From contig NZ_JAKZHU010000001.1 in assembly GCF_022568795.1 (NCBI RefSeq), positions 248,001 through 312,000 of the forward strand: a stretch of 64,000 nucleotides of DNA, given 5' to 3'. A program made the position numbers and the translations under genes. This stretch comes from Arsenicicoccus dermatophilus. GTDB lineage: Bacteria > Actinomycetota > Actinomycetes > Actinomycetales > Dermatophilaceae. Under the pieces are notes generated by a model, which saw only the letters and a program-made list of their open reading frames with translations, was not told the DNA's origin and searched no databases. Position 1 is the first letter of the stretch; each line of letters opens with the position of its first letter. Of the stretch, positions 35,143 to 44,801 are shown in pieces.

Positions 35143-35957
35143 CGGCCCCCGGCCGGCCCCCCGAGCCCACCGCGGCCCTGGGGGAGTGGCACGGGGGAGC
35201 CGTGACGCCACGCGCGACGTGCGTGCTCGCCCCCAACCCGAGCCCGATGACCCTGGACGGCACCAACACCTGGCTGCTCGCCGAGCCCGAGGACGACGCC
35301 GTCGCGGTCGTCGACCCGGGGCCCCTGGACGAGGCCCACCTGCGGGCGGTGCTCGCCGCCGCGACCGCGGCCGGACGGCGGGTCACCCACACCCTGCTCA
35401 CCCACGGCCACCCCGACCACGCCGAGGGGGCAGGGCGGTTCGCCGAGCTCGCCGGCACCCGCGTGCTGGCGATCGGCGACGGGCGCGAGGACCTGCACGA
35501 GGGGGACCACCTGCGGGTCGGTGCCCTGGAGGTGGTGGTCCTCGCCACGCCGGGACACACCGCGGACTCGATCTCCTTCGTCCTGCCGGCCGACGCCGCG
35601 GTCCTGACGGGCGACACCCTCCTGGGCCGCGGGACCACCGTGGTCGCCCACCCCGACGGCGTGCTCGGGGACTACCTCACCTCGCTGGAGCGGCTGCACC
35701 GGCTCACCGGCTCGGGAGAGGTCACCCGGATCCTTCCCGGGCACGGACCGACCGTGACGGCGGCCGAGCAGGCAGTCGCGTACTACCTGCACCATCGGCG
35801 CGAGCGGCTCGACCAGGTGCGGGCGGCGCTGGCCGCCGGGGACACCACGGCCGACGAGGTGGTCGAGCGGGTCTATGCCGAGGTGCCGCGCGAGCTGTGG
35901 CCGGCGGCCCGCCTCAGCGTCCTGGCCCAGCTGCACCACCTGGCGGCCGGGACCTGA
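35139..35957 (+). CDS. MBL fold metallo-hydrolase (Rv3677c-like)
   Basis: A 272-residue metallo-beta-lactamase-fold protein. The binuclear metal motif HxHxDH is TLLTHGHPDHAEG near residue 87; further ligands are LATPGHTADSISFV (His), LTGDTLLGRG (Asp) and ILPGHGPTV (His). The C-terminal helical extension with VYAEVPRELWPAA is typical of LACTB2-like proteins. The substrate is unknown; LACTB2-like relatives cut RNA or thioesters. The start overlaps the Nudix stop by 4 nt. Confidence 0.92.
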   Translation: MTAPGRPPEPTAALGEWHGGAVTPRATCVLAPNPSPMTLDGTNTWLLAEPEDDAVAVVDPGPLDEAHLRAVLAAATAAGRRVTHTLLTHGHPDHAEGAGRFAELAGTRVLAIGDGREDLHEGDHLRVGALEVVVLATPGHTADSISFVLPADAAVLTGDTLLGRGTTVVAHPDGVLGDYLTSLERLHRLTGSGEVTRILPGHGPTVTAAEQAVAYYLHHRRERLDQVRAALAAGDTTADEVVERVYAEVPRELWPAARLSVLAQLHHLAAGT

Positions 35958-36032
35958 CCTCGAGCCGGGCTGCCCGGCCCGACCTGCTCCGGCGGGGCCC
36001 TCAGGCGTGACTCGGGGCAGCCGGCGGTCCCG

Positions 36033-36719
36033 TCAGCGGGCGCGACGGTAGAGCCGCTCCATGTCGATCAGCACGACGGCGCGCGCCTCGAGCCGGATCC
36101 AGCCCCGGCTCGCGAAGTCGGCGAGGGACTTGTTGACGGTCTCGCGGGAGGCACCGACCAGCTGGGCCAGCTCCTCCTGGGTGAGGTCGTGGGCGACGAG
36201 CACCCCGTCCTCGCAAGGGCGCCCGAAGCGTCGGGAGAGGTCGACCAGTGCCTTGGCCACGCGGCCCGGGACGTCGGTGAAGACCATGTCGGCCAGCGAC
36301 TCGTTGGTGCGGCGCAGGCGCCGGGCCAGGGCGGCGAGCAAGGTCATCGAGACCTCGGGGCGGCCCTGCAGCCAGCCGCGCAGGCTGTCGTGGCGCAGAC
36401 CGACGAGCTCGGTCTCGGCGACCGCGGTGGCGGTCAGGGTGCGCGGGCCCGGGTCGAACAGCGACAGCTCGCCGAACATCTCACCAGGCCCGAGGACGGC
36501 GAAGAGGTTCTCGCGTCCGTCGCCGGAGGTGCGACCGAGCTTCACCTTGCCGTCACGGATGATGTAGAGGGCATCGCCCTGCGCTCCCTCGTGGAACAGG
36601 ACCTCCCCTCGGTCGAGGTGCACGGGGGTCATCTGAGCCTGAAGGGCGCCGGCGGCCTCGTCATCGAGGGCCGCGAACAGCGGAGACCTTCTCACCACGT
36701 CGTTGTCCACGGCCGCCAT
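36033..36719 (-). CDS. crp: Crp/Fnr family transcriptional regulator (Rv3676 Crp-like)
   Basis: A 228-residue global regulator. The cyclic-nucleotide-binding domain (about 10-125) includes GEVLFHEGAQGDALYIIRDG, LGPGEMFGELSLFDPGPRT and AVAETELVGL, the phosphate-binding cassette. The C-terminal winged helix-turn-helix (about 165-222) includes DLTQEELAQLVGASRETVNK and the wing. This fits cAMP-responsive actinobacterial Crp. I use ATG 36719, which gives MAAVDNDVVRRSPLF; an in-frame GTG at 36734 would add five residues. It is divergent from nth, as in M. tuberculosis. Confidence 0.95.
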   Translation of the reverse strand: MAAVDNDVVRRSPLFAALDDEAAGALQAQMTPVHLDRGEVLFHEGAQGDALYIIRDGKVKLGRTSGDGRENLFAVLGPGEMFGELSLFDPGPRTLTATAVAETELVGLRHDSLRGWLQGRPEVSMTLLAALARRLRRTNESLADMVFTDVPGRVAKALVDLSRRFGRPCEDGVLVAHDLTQEELAQLVGASRETVNKSLADFASRGWIRLEARAVVLIDMERLYRRAR

Positions 36720-36844
36720 TGTGCCATCTGTCACGTCCGGTGCCCGTTGACCCCGACGGACGGGCCTGATGCCCTGCGCGGATCAGCCTGGGGCGCGGAC
36801 GGATCGGACTGCTGCACGCACAGAAGTCTCCCGGACGGGACGAG

Positions 36845-36850
36845 TAGCCT
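36845..36850 (+). promoter_or_regulatory. -10 box of the nth operon
   Basis: TAGCCT ends 6 nt before the nth GTG at 36857, indicating a leaderless transcript. Confidence 0.5.
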
Positions 36851-36856
36851 GACCCG

Positions 36857-37663
36857 GTGCCCACCCAGGAGACCGCCCCGAGTCCGACCCCGACCGGGGA
36901 GACGCCGCTGGCACTGACCCGTCGTGCCCGCCGGACCTACCGCGAGCTGGTCGAGACCTATCCCTACGCGATCTGCGAGCTGGACTTCACCACGCCGCTT
37001 GAGCTGCTGGTGGCGACCGTGCTCTCCGCCCAGACCACCGACGTGGGCGTCAACAAGGTCACCCCGGAGGTCTTCCGCCGCTACCCGACGGCCCGGGCCT
37101 ACGCCGAGGCCGACCGGGCCGAGCTGGAGGAGCTGATCCGCCCGACCGGCTTCTACCGCGCCAAGACCGACTCCCTGATCAAGCTCGGGCAGGCCCTGGT
37201 CGAGCGGTACGACGGTCAGGTCCCCGAGCGGCTCAAGGACCTCGTGACCCTGCCGGGCGTCGGGCGCAAGACCGCGAACGTCGTGCTGGGCAACGCCTTC
37301 GGGGTCCCCGGGATCACGGTCGACACCCACTTCGGGCGACTCGCGCGACGCCTGGGGTGGACCGGGGAGGACGACCCGGTCAAGGTCGAGCACGAGGTCG
37401 CCGCACTCATCCCGCGCAAGGAGTGGACGATGCTCTCGCACGTCCTCATCTACCACGGCAGGCGGCTGTGCCACGCCCGCAAGCCCGCGTGCGGGGTGTG
37501 CCCGATCGCCGCGCTGTGCCCGGCATACGGCGAGGGCGAGACCGACCCGGCCAAGGCTCGCCGGCTCGCGAAGTACGAGCTGGCCGAGGGGGCCCCGTGG
37601 CCCGAGCGGCTCGGTGCCACCCCCTCCGGGCTCGCCGCCCGCTGGGCCGAGGTGACCGGGTGA
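36857..37663 (+). CDS. nth: Endonuclease III
   Basis: A 268-residue bifunctional DNA glycosylase/AP lyase for oxidised pyrimidines. It has [19 protein letters not shown] near residue 50, the helix-hairpin-helix with catalytic Lys and Asp in [15 protein letters not shown] and [12 protein letters not shown], and the [4Fe-4S] loop C-X6-C-X2-C-X5-C in [17 protein letters not shown] near 205. It carries a Thr/Pro-rich N-terminal extension of about 20 residues, usual in actinobacteria. The Nudix gene GTG overlaps its stop by 4 nt. Confidence 0.97.
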   Translation: MPTQETAPSPTPTGETPLALTRRARRTYRELVETYPYAICELDFTTPLELLVATVLSAQTTDVGVNKVTPEVFRRYPTARAYAEADRAELEELIRPTGFYRAKTDSLIKLGQALVERYDGQVPERLKDLVTLPGVGRKTANVVLGNAFGVPGITVDTHFGRLARRLGWTGEDDPVKVEHEVAALIPRKEWTMLSHVLIYHGRRLCHARKPACGVCPIAALCPAYGEGETDPAKARRLAKYELAEGAPWPERLGATPSGLAARWAEVTG

Positions 37664-38322
37664 GCGCAGAGCCCTCGGCGCCGCGACCGCCCTGGCTCGA
37701 CCACCTGGTGGACCGGATGGGTGCGACGCCGCCGTCCTACTACTCCCGCTTCCTGCCGCCCGAGGCCGGTGCCGGACGCCGGGCCGGCGTGCTCGTGCTC
37801 GTCGGGCCCCGCGCCGACGACCCCGCGCGCCAGGACGTGCTGCTCACCGAGCGCGCCCACACGATGCGCTCCTATGCCGGGCAGGTGTCCTTCCCGGGCG
37901 GCTCGCTGGAGCCCGGCGAGGACGTGGTCGCGGCCGCGCTGCGCGAGTCCCACGAGGAGGTCGGCCTCCGCCCGGAGACGGTGGAGGTGCTCGCCAGCGT
38001 CCCCGAGCTCTACATGCCGCACCGCGACTTCGGCGTCACCCCGGTCGTGGCCTGGTGGCGCGACCCGCACCCGGTCGCGGCGGTCGACCCCGGCGAGGTG
38101 GCCGCGGTGCTGCGCGCACCCCTCGACGAGCTGGTCGACCCTGCCAACCGGTTCACCGTCACCCACCCCAGCGGCTACCGGGGCCCGGCCTTCGCGGTCG
38201 ACGGGCTCCTCGTCTGGGGCTTCACCGCAGGGGTGCTCACCCAGCTGCTGTCGCTGGCCGGGCTGGACCGGCCCTGGGACCGGACCCGCCACGAGCCGCT
38301 GCCCGAGCGGATGTGGGGCTGA
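37660..38322 (+). CDS. Nudix CoA pyrophosphatase-like protein (Rv3672c-like)
   Basis: A 220-residue Nudix hydrolase. The Nudix box is complete ([18 protein letters not shown] followed by HEEVGL, near residues 85-108). The preceding [14 protein letters not shown] fits the CoA-specific signature (LLTXR...GXVXFPGG) of CoA diphosphatases. It should split CoA into 4'-phosphopantetheine and 3',5'-ADP. The GTG start overlaps the nth stop, and its own stop is 3 nt before marP, so nth, nudix and marP form one operon. Confidence 0.93.
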   Translation: MSAEPSAPRPPWLDHLVDRMGATPPSYYSRFLPPEAGAGRRAGVLVLVGPRADDPARQDVLLTERAHTMRSYAGQVSFPGGSLEPGEDVVAAALRESHEEVGLRPETVEVLASVPELYMPHRDFGVTPVVAWWRDPHPVAAVDPGEVAAVLRAPLDELVDPANRFTVTHPSGYRGPAFAVDGLLVWGFTAGVLTQLLSLAGLDRPWDRTRHEPLPERMWG

Positions 38323-38325
38323 CCG

Positions 38326-39531
38326 GTGGACCCGCTCGTCCTGGACGCGCTCGTCGTCCTGCTCCTCGTGCTCACCGCCGTCGCCGGGTGGCGCAGCGGT
38401 CTGGTGCTGTCCGCCAGCGCGACCTTCGGCTTCCTCCTCGGCGCGGTGGTGGGGATGTGGGCCCTGCCCCCGCTGCTCGGTCATGTCGGTGCGCTGCACG
38501 ACAGCGTCCCGCTGCGCATCGGCACGCTGTCGCTGGGGGTGCTCCTGCTCGGCTCGGTGGGCCAGGTCGCCATGTCCGTGCTCGGCTCGATGGTCCGGGA
38601 CCGGGTGCGGCTGCGCCCCGCGCAGCTCGTGGACGCCCTGGCCGGGGCGGTGGCGGCCCTCGTCGTCGTGGCCGGCCTCGTGTGGTTCGCGGGTGACGCC
38701 CTGCGCGTGGCCGCCCCCGGCGAGATCGCCCGCACGGTCGCGGCCTCACGGGTGCTGCGCACGATCGACGAGGTCATGCCCCCGGCGGCCAGCCGGGCCT
38801 TCACGGGCTTCCGGCAGCAGCTGGAGGCGACGGAGTTCCCGCGCGTCTTCGACGGGATCGCGGCGGAGCCCATCGTGTCGGCCGAGCCGCCCGACCCCCG
38901 CGTCGTCCGGACCCCGGGGGTGATCGCCGCCGCCCGATCGGTCGTCCAGGTGGTCGGCGACGCCGTCGACTGCCGCCGGGAGCAGGACGGCAGCGGGTGG
39001 GTGTCGGCCCCCGAGCGGGTCGTCACCAACGCCCACGTCGTCGCCGGCACCGACCGGGTGCGGGTGCGGATCGGCGGCACCGGTCGGCGCTACCTCGCCA
39101 CCGTCGTGGCCTTCGACCCCAAGCTGGACCTCGCCGTCCTGGCCGTGCCGGGCCTGCCCGCCCCGCCGTTGTCGACCGCGCCCGCCCTGCCGGCCCGGCG
39201 CTCGGTCGTGGTGGCGGGATTCCCCGGCGGCGGCCCTTACCGCCTCGGGGCGGGGCGCGTCCGCTCGGTGATGGCGGCCAGCGGGTCGGACATCTACGGC
39301 CGGTCCGGGGTGGTCCGCCAGGTCTACTCGGTGTATGCCGCGGTGCGCCCCGGCAACTCCGGCGGCCCGCTGCTGACCACCGACGGCGCGGTCGCGGGAA
39401 CGGTCTTCGCCACCTCGGTGGACGACCCGAGCACCGGCTACGCGCTGACCTCCTCGGCCACCCGTGCGGTCGTGGCGGCCGCGGTCACGGCGCACCGGCC
39501 GGTCGACACCGGCGTCTGCACCACCCGCTGA
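38326..39531 (+). CDS. marP: MarP family periplasmic serine protease
   Basis: A 401-residue membrane serine protease. The N-terminal CvpA-like part has four hydrophobic helices (about 5-25, 30-48, 62-85, 100-122). The extracellular chymotrypsin-like domain has His in RVVTNAHVVAG (about 236), Asp in FDPKLDLAVLAV (about 266) and Ser in AVRPGNSGGPLL (about 344). Two cysteines (DAVDCRRE and TGVCTTR) match the disulfide that controls MarP activity in M. tuberculosis, where the protease protects against acid and oxidative stress. The start is GTG at 38326. Confidence 0.95.
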   Translation: MDPLVLDALVVLLLVLTAVAGWRSGLVLSASATFGFLLGAVVGMWALPPLLGHVGALHDSVPLRIGTLSLGVLLLGSVGQVAMSVLGSMVRDRVRLRPAQLVDALAGAVAALVVVAGLVWFAGDALRVAAPGEIARTVAASRVLRTIDEVMPPAASRAFTGFRQQLEATEFPRVFDGIAAEPIVSAEPPDPRVVRTPGVIAAARSVVQVVGDAVDCRREQDGSGWVSAPERVVTNAHVVAGTDRVRVRIGGTGRRYLATVVAFDPKLDLAVLAVPGLPAPPLSTAPALPARRSVVVAGFPGGGPYRLGAGRVRSVMAASGSDIYGRSGVVRQVYSVYAAVRPGNSGGPLLTTDGAVAGTVFATSVDDPSTGYALTSSATRAVVAAAVTAHRPVDTGVCTTR

Positions 39532-39549
39532 CGAGGCACCGCCGAGGGA

Positions 39550-40479
39550 TCAGCGGGCGTGCCCCGCCAGCCAGCTCACCAGGTGGGCGGTGACCTGCTC
39601 GGGGGCCTCCTCGGCCAGGAAGTGACCCGCTCCCGGCAGGACGTGCGCGTCCAGCCCGGCAGCCGTGTGCCGGGCCGAACCCCCGATCGTCGCCGGGAGC
39701 ACCGCGCGGTCCTCGGCGCCGTGCAGGTGCAGCACCGGCACCTGGATCGGGCGGCGCAGGGCCCGGGCCCACCGCTGCCCGGAGATCCACAGCTGCGAGC
39801 GCGCCATCCAGCGGTAGTACTCGGCGGCCGAGTGGGCCACGAAGGGCAGGGCCATCTGGTCGGCATACCGCCGGCTGATGTCGGGGGACAGCCAGGTCGC
39901 GCCCGGCGCGGACCACTCGGACAGCACCCGGGCGACGTAGCCGGACGCGGGGTCGCTCATCTGACGCTCCGGGACGAAGGGCCGCTGCAGGCCCGCGAAG
40001 GTCCGCCCGGCCTGGATCTGGGTGGGCAGGGTCAGCGACGCGGCCCGCAACGCCAGCGGGTGGGGGCAGCCGAGGGCGACGACTGCGCGCGTGACCTCCG
40101 GCTCCAGGGAGGGCATGGCCCAGGCGATCCAGGCGCCGAGCCCCTGGCCGACGACGGCGGCCGAGTCCTCGCCCAACGAGCGGACCACGCAGGCCACGTC
40201 GGAGGCGGAGGTGAAGGTGTCGTAGCCCACGGGTGGCTTGTCGCTGGCGCCGAAGCCGCGCAGGTCCAGCACCGCGACCCGCCACCCGGCCTCGGCGAGG
40301 GGGACGACCTGGTGCCGCCAGGCCCACCAGAACTCCGGGAAGTCGTGGAGCAGCACCACGAGGGGACCGGCCCCGAGCTCCGCCACGTGGAAGCGGGCGC
40401 CGTTGGCCGACACGAAACGATGCCGCCAGGGACCCTCCACGAGGGTGCTGGCGGCGTCGCGCATGGTGCCGTCGGTCAT
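39550..40479 (-). CDS. Alpha/beta hydrolase of the EphE (Rv3670) type, nucleophile apparently lost
   Basis: A 309-residue alpha/beta-hydrolase resembling epoxide hydrolases. The oxyanion motif is LLHDFPEFWWAWRHQV near residue 38, the cap is at about 135-215, and the acid/base region has LHLHGAEDRAVLP and LPGAGHFLAEEAPEQV with the His. At the nucleophile elbow, where epoxide hydrolases have G-H-D-W-G-G, this protein reads VVGQGLGAWIAWAM near residue 110: the Asp is replaced by Gly. It may therefore be inactive or use other chemistry. AGGA lies about 8 nt before the ATG at 40479. It is convergent with marP, as Rv3670 is next to Rv3671c. Confidence 0.88.
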   Translation of the reverse strand: MTDGTMRDAASTLVEGPWRHRFVSANGARFHVAELGAGPLVVLLHDFPEFWWAWRHQVVPLAEAGWRVAVLDLRGFGASDKPPVGYDTFTSASDVACVVRSLGEDSAAVVGQGLGAWIAWAMPSLEPEVTRAVVALGCPHPLALRAASLTLPTQIQAGRTFAGLQRPFVPERQMSDPASGYVARVLSEWSAPGATWLSPDISRRYADQMALPFVAHSAAEYYRWMARSQLWISGQRWARALRRPIQVPVLHLHGAEDRAVLPATIGGSARHTAAGLDAHVLPGAGHFLAEEAPEQVTAHLVSWLAGHAR

Positions 40480-40541
40480 CGGGATCATCCTGTCAGGACG
40501 GCCGGGGATCCGGGTCGCGGTCCGCGGAGCCCCGGCGACGG

Positions 40542-40576
40542 CGAAGGGCCGGCCCCGTGCTGGGGTCGGCCCTTCG
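40542..40576 (-). terminator. Terminator of the holin-family membrane protein gene
   Basis: A 15-bp stem with one G-U pair (40542-40556 with 40562-40576) and GTGCT loop lies 14 nt past the stop on the minus strand. Confidence 0.8.
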
Positions 40577-40589
40577 GCAGAGGTCAGGA

Positions 40590-41270
40590 TCAGACGTCGG
40601 TGCGGTGGGCGCCGCCGTCCTGGCCGGTGGCGTCGTAGGTCACCGTCTCGTGGGAGCGGGAGTCGTAGACCTGGGTGTCGTCGGCGTGGGCGCCGTAGGC
40701 GGTGACGCTGCCGCCGTCGGTGCCGTAGGTCGTCGAGCTCGCAGCCGTGGCGTGCGTGGTGCCGGTGTAGGCCGCCGGGTTGGTGCCCGCACCGGTCGGG
40801 GCGGGCTTGGCGGGCTTGAGCGCCTGCACCGTCTCCTGCGCGTTGCGGATGGTGCGCTCGGGCTTGACGTTGAGCTTGGTCAGCGACTTCTTGCCCACCA
40901 TGGCGAGCGCGCCGGCGACGGCGAACAGGATGAGCGTCACGACGAGGTAGGCCAGCCACGCGGCCAGACCCAGCCCGATGAGCGCCCAGGCGAGGGTGTG
41001 GAGCAGGAAGATCAGGCCCAGGAAGGCCATGACGCCGGCGACGGCGAACATCGCGATGCCCTTGCCGGCCTTGGTGACGTCGGTCTTCATCTCCGACTTG
41101 GCCAGCTGGATCTCGTTGCGGATGATGCTCGAGACGTCCTGCGTGGCATCGGCGACGAGCTGACCGATGGTGCGCGCGGTGGTCGGGTGGGTATCGGCGT
41201 AGGACCGGGCCTCCTGGTCGCGGACGGCGCGGCGGGCCTCGTGCTCCTGCTCGTTGTAGGACGTCGACAT
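40590..41270 (-). CDS. Phage holin family (superfamily III-like) membrane protein (Rv3669-like)
   Basis: A 226-residue protein. The N-terminal part ends in a helix with RTIGQLVADATQDVSSIIRNEIQLAKSE (about 33-60), the family's conserved amphipathic block. Two transmembrane hairpin segments follow (about 72-95 and 98-122, the second Leu/Ala-rich). A Ser/Thr/Tyr/Gly-rich low-complexity tail occupies 150-226. The name comes from the domain family; lysis activity is not implied. It sits next to the EphE-like gene as in M. tuberculosis and may act at the membrane. Confidence 0.85.
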   Translation of the reverse strand: MSTSYNEQEHEARRAVRDQEARSYADTHPTTARTIGQLVADATQDVSSIIRNEIQLAKSEMKTDVTKAGKGIAMFAVAGVMAFLGLIFLLHTLAWALIGLGLAAWLAYLVVTLILFAVAGALAMVGKKSLTKLNVKPERTIRNAQETVQALKPAKPAPTGAGTNPAAYTGTTHATAASSTTYGTDGGSVTAYGAHADDTQVYDSRSHETVTYDATGQDGGAHRTDV

Positions 41271-41464
41271 GGAGATAGCTCCTCTGGTGGGCTCGGTGAC
41301 GCCGGTGCGACCGATACCCGGTTCGCCACTCGCCGTCAGGTCAGGCTCTGACCCTGTCATGCACACATTCACCGGAAACCATACCCACGGGCTGGTCCAC
41401 CAGCCGTGATACCCGCCGCGGGTGTCTGCATCGTGATCTCACGGATCGCGGGGGACACATGAGG

Positions 41465-42331
41465 TCACAGGGCCAGGCAGCAGGCCAGCAGCGTCGCGCT
41501 GAACCCGAGCTCCAGCAGACCCACCTGCATCGGGGTGATCGTGCGTCCCGGACGCGCGCCCAGCAGCGGCATCAGGGCCGCCCGCGCCGTGGCGAGCCCC
41601 AGCAGCGCGACCAGGCCCCAGCGGGCGAGCGGGTGCACCAGCGAGGGCAGGCCGAGGAGCGCCGCCGCCAGCAGCGCGACCGTGCACACCGCGTGGTAGG
41701 CCACCGACCCGACGAGCCAGCCCCGGTCGCCGCGCTCGCGGATCATCGTCTTGACGTAGGCCACGGTCCCGACGAAGTACGCCAGCTGGGCCACGGTCGT
41801 GAGGGCGAGCACACCGGTGGCGCGCCGCAGGCCCGGATCCCGCACCGCGTCGCCGACGGCCGTGAGGGCGCCCAGCGGAGCACGGCCGGCCAGGCCGGCG
41901 CTCCACAGGACCGGGGTGACCAGGCAGGCCGTGGTCACGGTGACCAGGCCGCTGGCCAGGGCCCGGTCCTGGCGTCGTGCGGCGAGGAGCAGGGCGACCC
42001 CGACGAGGGGCGCCGCGAGGGCGAGCCACCCGGCCAGGGCGGGGGCGAGCAGCAGCGTGACCAGGCCGAGGACCGCCGTGGCGGCGGCATAAGCGCGCAC
42101 GGGCGGCAGATAACGGGCCTTGCGTCGGGACTTGAGCCACAAGGTCGTGGCGTTGAGCAGCAGGTAGCCGACCAGCGTGATGGCGAGGACGGGCAGCGCC
42201 GCCCACCGCCAGCCGTGGTCGCGGACGAGCACGGTGCTGCCCGTGGCGGCGGGGACCAGGAGCATCGCCCAGGCGCCGTGCTGCTGCGGCACCCAGCCGG
42301 GGGAGCGCCGCCGGCCGCCGCGGGGACTCAC
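41465..42331 (-). CDS. YwiC-like family membrane protein
   Basis: A 288-residue integral membrane protein with about eight to nine hydrophobic helices. The N-terminal [15 protein letters not shown] near residue 13 is the hallmark of the YwiC-like family. A second conserved stretch is [20 protein letters not shown] near 190. It is probably a transporter or prenyl-type membrane enzyme; function is unknown. The GTG start overlaps the nhaA stop by 4 nt, so it is translationally coupled to nhaA. Confidence 0.85.
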   Translation of the reverse strand: MSPRGGRRRSPGWVPQQHGAWAMLLVPAATGSTVLVRDHGWRWAALPVLAITLVGYLLLNATTLWLKSRRKARYLPPVRAYAAATAVLGLVTLLLAPALAGWLALAAPLVGVALLLAARRQDRALASGLVTVTTACLVTPVLWSAGLAGRAPLGALTAVGDAVRDPGLRRATGVLALTTVAQLAYFVGTVAYVKTMIRERGDRGWLVGSVAYHAVCTVALLAAALLGLPSLVHPLARWGLVALLGLATARAALMPLLGARPGRTITPMQVGLLELGFSATLLACCLAL

Positions 42332-43737
42332 GCGGCGGGTCCGGTCGGCCGCGGGGTCACCAGGTGCGACCCGTCGGTCTGGTAGACGTCCGGGACGCCG
42401 TCCTGGTCCTCGTCGGAGCTCTCCCGGGCCTCGACCTCGCGGTAGTGCCGGTTGCGGCGGCGCAGCACGACCCCGGCGAGGAGGGCCGAGAGCAGGGACC
42501 CGAGGAGCACGGCGAGCTTGACGTGGTCGTCGCGCGGGGAGCCCGTGCCATAGGCCAGCTCGCCGACCAGCAGGGACACGGTGAAGCCGATCCCGGCGAG
42601 CAGGGACAGGCCGAGCAGGTCGGACCAGGTGATGTCGCTGTCGAGCTCGGCCCTGGTGAAGCGGGCCAGCAGCCAGGTCGCGCCGAAGATGCCGAGCAGC
42701 TTGCCGAGGACGAGGGCCAGCACCACGCCCTGGGCGGCCGGGTCGCGCACGGCCTCGCCGAGACCTCCGCCGCCGACGGTCACCCCGGCCGCGAAGAACG
42801 CGAACAGCGGCACGGCGAAGCCCGCCGAGACCGGCCGGACCACGTGCTCCAGCCGCCCGCCCACGTCGACCGGGGTGACCAGGCCGAGCAGGACGCCGGC
42901 CACGGTGGCGTGGATGCCGGAGCCGTGCACCAGGCCCCAGGTGAGGACCGCGAGCGGGATGAGGATCCAGGGGGAGGTCCAGCCGCGGCGGGTCGCGAGG
43001 GCGAAGGCGCCCAGCGGCACGAGGGCGAGGGCCAGGGGGACCATCTGCAGGGAGGAGGTATAGGCGACCGCGATGATGGTGATGGCGATCAGGTCGTCCA
43101 CGACCGCCAGGGTCAGCAGGAAGGACCGCAGGGCCGACGGCAGGTGGGTGCCGATCACGGCCAGCACCGCGAGCGCGAAGGCGATGTCGGTCGCGGTGGG
43201 GATCGCCCACCCGCGCAGCACCGCGGCGTCGCCGCCGTGCAGGAGCGCGGTCCCGGTGAAGATCAGTGCGGGCAGCGCCACCCCGGCGCACGCGGCAGCC
43301 ACGGGGACGGCGGCCCGTCGGCGGTCGGACAGGTCGCCCTCGGTGAACTCGTGCTTGAGCTCGACCCCCGCGACGAAGAAGAAGATCGCGAGCAGCCCGT
43401 CGGCGGCCCAGTGGCCGAGGGACAGGTCCAGCCCGATACCCGGCACGGCCAGGTGCCGGTCCCGCAGGCTGGCATAGGCCTCGCGCCAGGGCGAGTTGGC
43501 CCAGACCAGCGCGGCCAGCGCGGCGGTGAGCAGCAGGGCGCCGCCGACGGTCTCGGTGCGCAGGGCAGCGGCGATCCGTTGGGCCTCGCGCCAGCTGCCC
43601 CGGGAGAACAGTCGCGGGTGCTCGTGCCGCAGGGCGGGGCGCTGGGCCGGGACCTGCGGGGCGCGTCGGGGCCGGGAGGACGAGTCGGGGTGGGAGACGT
43701 GCGGGGTGGGGGTCTCGGGCTGGTCGGACAGCGGCAT
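42328..43737 (-). CDS. nhaA: Na+/H+ antiporter NhaA
   Basis: A 469-residue antiporter with 12 predicted helices. The helix IV/XI-type assembly shows [17 protein letters not shown] (near 178) and the essential Asp pair in [16 protein letters not shown] (about 212). It has [18 protein letters not shown] and, near the C-terminus, [19 protein letters not shown]. It exports Na+ for H+ at high pH. The N-terminus has a hydrophilic extension of about 50 residues and the C-terminus an acidic tail ([11 protein letters not shown]), both unlike E. coli NhaA. It is coupled to the YwiC-like gene. Confidence 0.95.
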   Translation of the reverse strand: MPLSDQPETPTPHVSHPDSSSRPRRAPQVPAQRPALRHEHPRLFSRGSWREAQRIAAALRTETVGGALLLTAALAALVWANSPWREAYASLRDRHLAVPGIGLDLSLGHWAADGLLAIFFFVAGVELKHEFTEGDLSDRRRAAVPVAAACAGVALPALIFTGTALLHGGDAAVLRGWAIPTATDIAFALAVLAVIGTHLPSALRSFLLTLAVVDDLIAITIIAVAYTSSLQMVPLALALVPLGAFALATRRGWTSPWILIPLAVLTWGLVHGSGIHATVAGVLLGLVTPVDVGGRLEHVVRPVSAGFAVPLFAFFAAGVTVGGGGLGEAVRDPAAQGVVLALVLGKLLGIFGATWLLARFTRAELDSDITWSDLLGLSLLAGIGFTVSLLVGELAYGTGSPRDDHVKLAVLLGSLLSALLAGVVLRRRNRHYREVEARESSDEDQDGVPDVYQTDGSHLVTPRPTGPAA

Positions 43738-43946
43738 ACGGACTCACTCTCGGGAGCGGGGTCGACAAGGGGATCGCCGACCAGACTTCCCGGCACACCA
43801 GGGTCTGATTCTACCGGAGTACCAGGTGGAGGGCCCGCCGAGCGCGGAGGGCCCGGGCATGACCTGGCTGCGAAACCTGGGTGAACACCGATGCGGCTTC
43901 GGGCACGCGCCCTCCGTCCGCCCGGTGCGGCGGGGAGCATGGGGTC

Positions 43947-44762
43947 ATGGCGTATGGCGACGGTCCTGGCCCCCTCGCGCTGGCCCACCGGGGTGGGGCC
44001 CAGCTCGCACCCGAGAACACCCTCGCGGCCTTCGAGAGGTCGGTGGCGCTCGGCGTCCGTTATCTGGAGTCCGACATCCGGCTCACCGCGGACGGCGAGA
44101 TCGTGTGCTTCCACGACGAGACGGTGGACCGGGTCACCGACGGCACCGGGCCCGTCAACCGGCTGACCCTGGCGCAGGCGCGCCGGCTCCGCGTCTGCGG
44201 GCAGGGCGGCATACCGACCCTGGTCGAGGCCCTGGAGATCTTCCCCGAGGCGTGCTTCTCCATCGACCTCAAGGACGCCGCCGCGATCGGGCCGCTGGTC
44301 CAGGTGCTGCGGCAGCGCCGCTACCGCGAGCGGGTCTGCGTCGCGGGCGCGTGGGACGGCTGGCTGCGCCAGGTGCGGGCCGAGGTGCCTGGCGTGTCGA
44401 CCTCCCTGGGTTGGCGCTCGCTGACCACGCTCATCGCCTGCTCCCGGGCCGGCGTCCCGGTGCCGCGGTGGATCGCGTCGGCGGACTTCGCCCACGTGCC
44501 GATCCGGCTCGGGCGGGTCCCGGTCTTCGTCGAGGAGGTCGTCCACCTGGCGCACTCCGTCGGCGTCCGGGTCATCACCTGGACCTGCAACGACCCGGTC
44601 GCCATGGACCGGCTCTACTCCCTCGGGGTCGACGGCGTCATCTCCGACCGCCCCGACCTGCTCCGGGAGGTCCTCGTCGCCCGCGGCGACTGGACCCCGA
44701 TGGCCGGGTCGGCCCGCGGCGCGTCCGACGGACACCCGCAGGAACTCTCGGGCAACCTGTGA
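43947..44762 (+). CDS. Glycerophosphodiester phosphodiesterase
   Basis: A 271-residue GDPD TIM-barrel enzyme that cleaves glycerophosphodiesters to glycerol-3-phosphate and an alcohol. Motifs: LALAHRGGAQLAPENTLAAF near residue 10 (catalytic His and Glu), YLESDIRLTADGEIVCFHDE near 48 (metal-binding Glu/Asp and second catalytic His), FSIDLKD near 108 and VITWTCNDP near 208. No signal peptide is present, so it acts in the cytoplasm. The ATG at 43947 gives a start immediately before the barrel. Confidence 0.93.
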   Translation: MAYGDGPGPLALAHRGGAQLAPENTLAAFERSVALGVRYLESDIRLTADGEIVCFHDETVDRVTDGTGPVNRLTLAQARRLRVCGQGGIPTLVEALEIFPEACFSIDLKDAAAIGPLVQVLRQRRYRERVCVAGAWDGWLRQVRAEVPGVSTSLGWRSLTTLIACSRAGVPVPRWIASADFAHVPIRLGRVPVFVEEVVHLAHSVGVRVITWTCNDPVAMDRLYSLGVDGVISDRPDLLREVLVARGDWTPMAGSARGASDGHPQELSGNL

Positions 44763-44801
44763 CCCTGGGCGCCCGAGCCAGGGCGCACGAAGGGGACAGC
44801 C

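Noticed and set aside
40590-41270. Prophage lysis module
   Set aside because: The holin-family name is only a domain label; no endolysin, integrase or other phage gene is present and the gene is syntenic with Rv3669.
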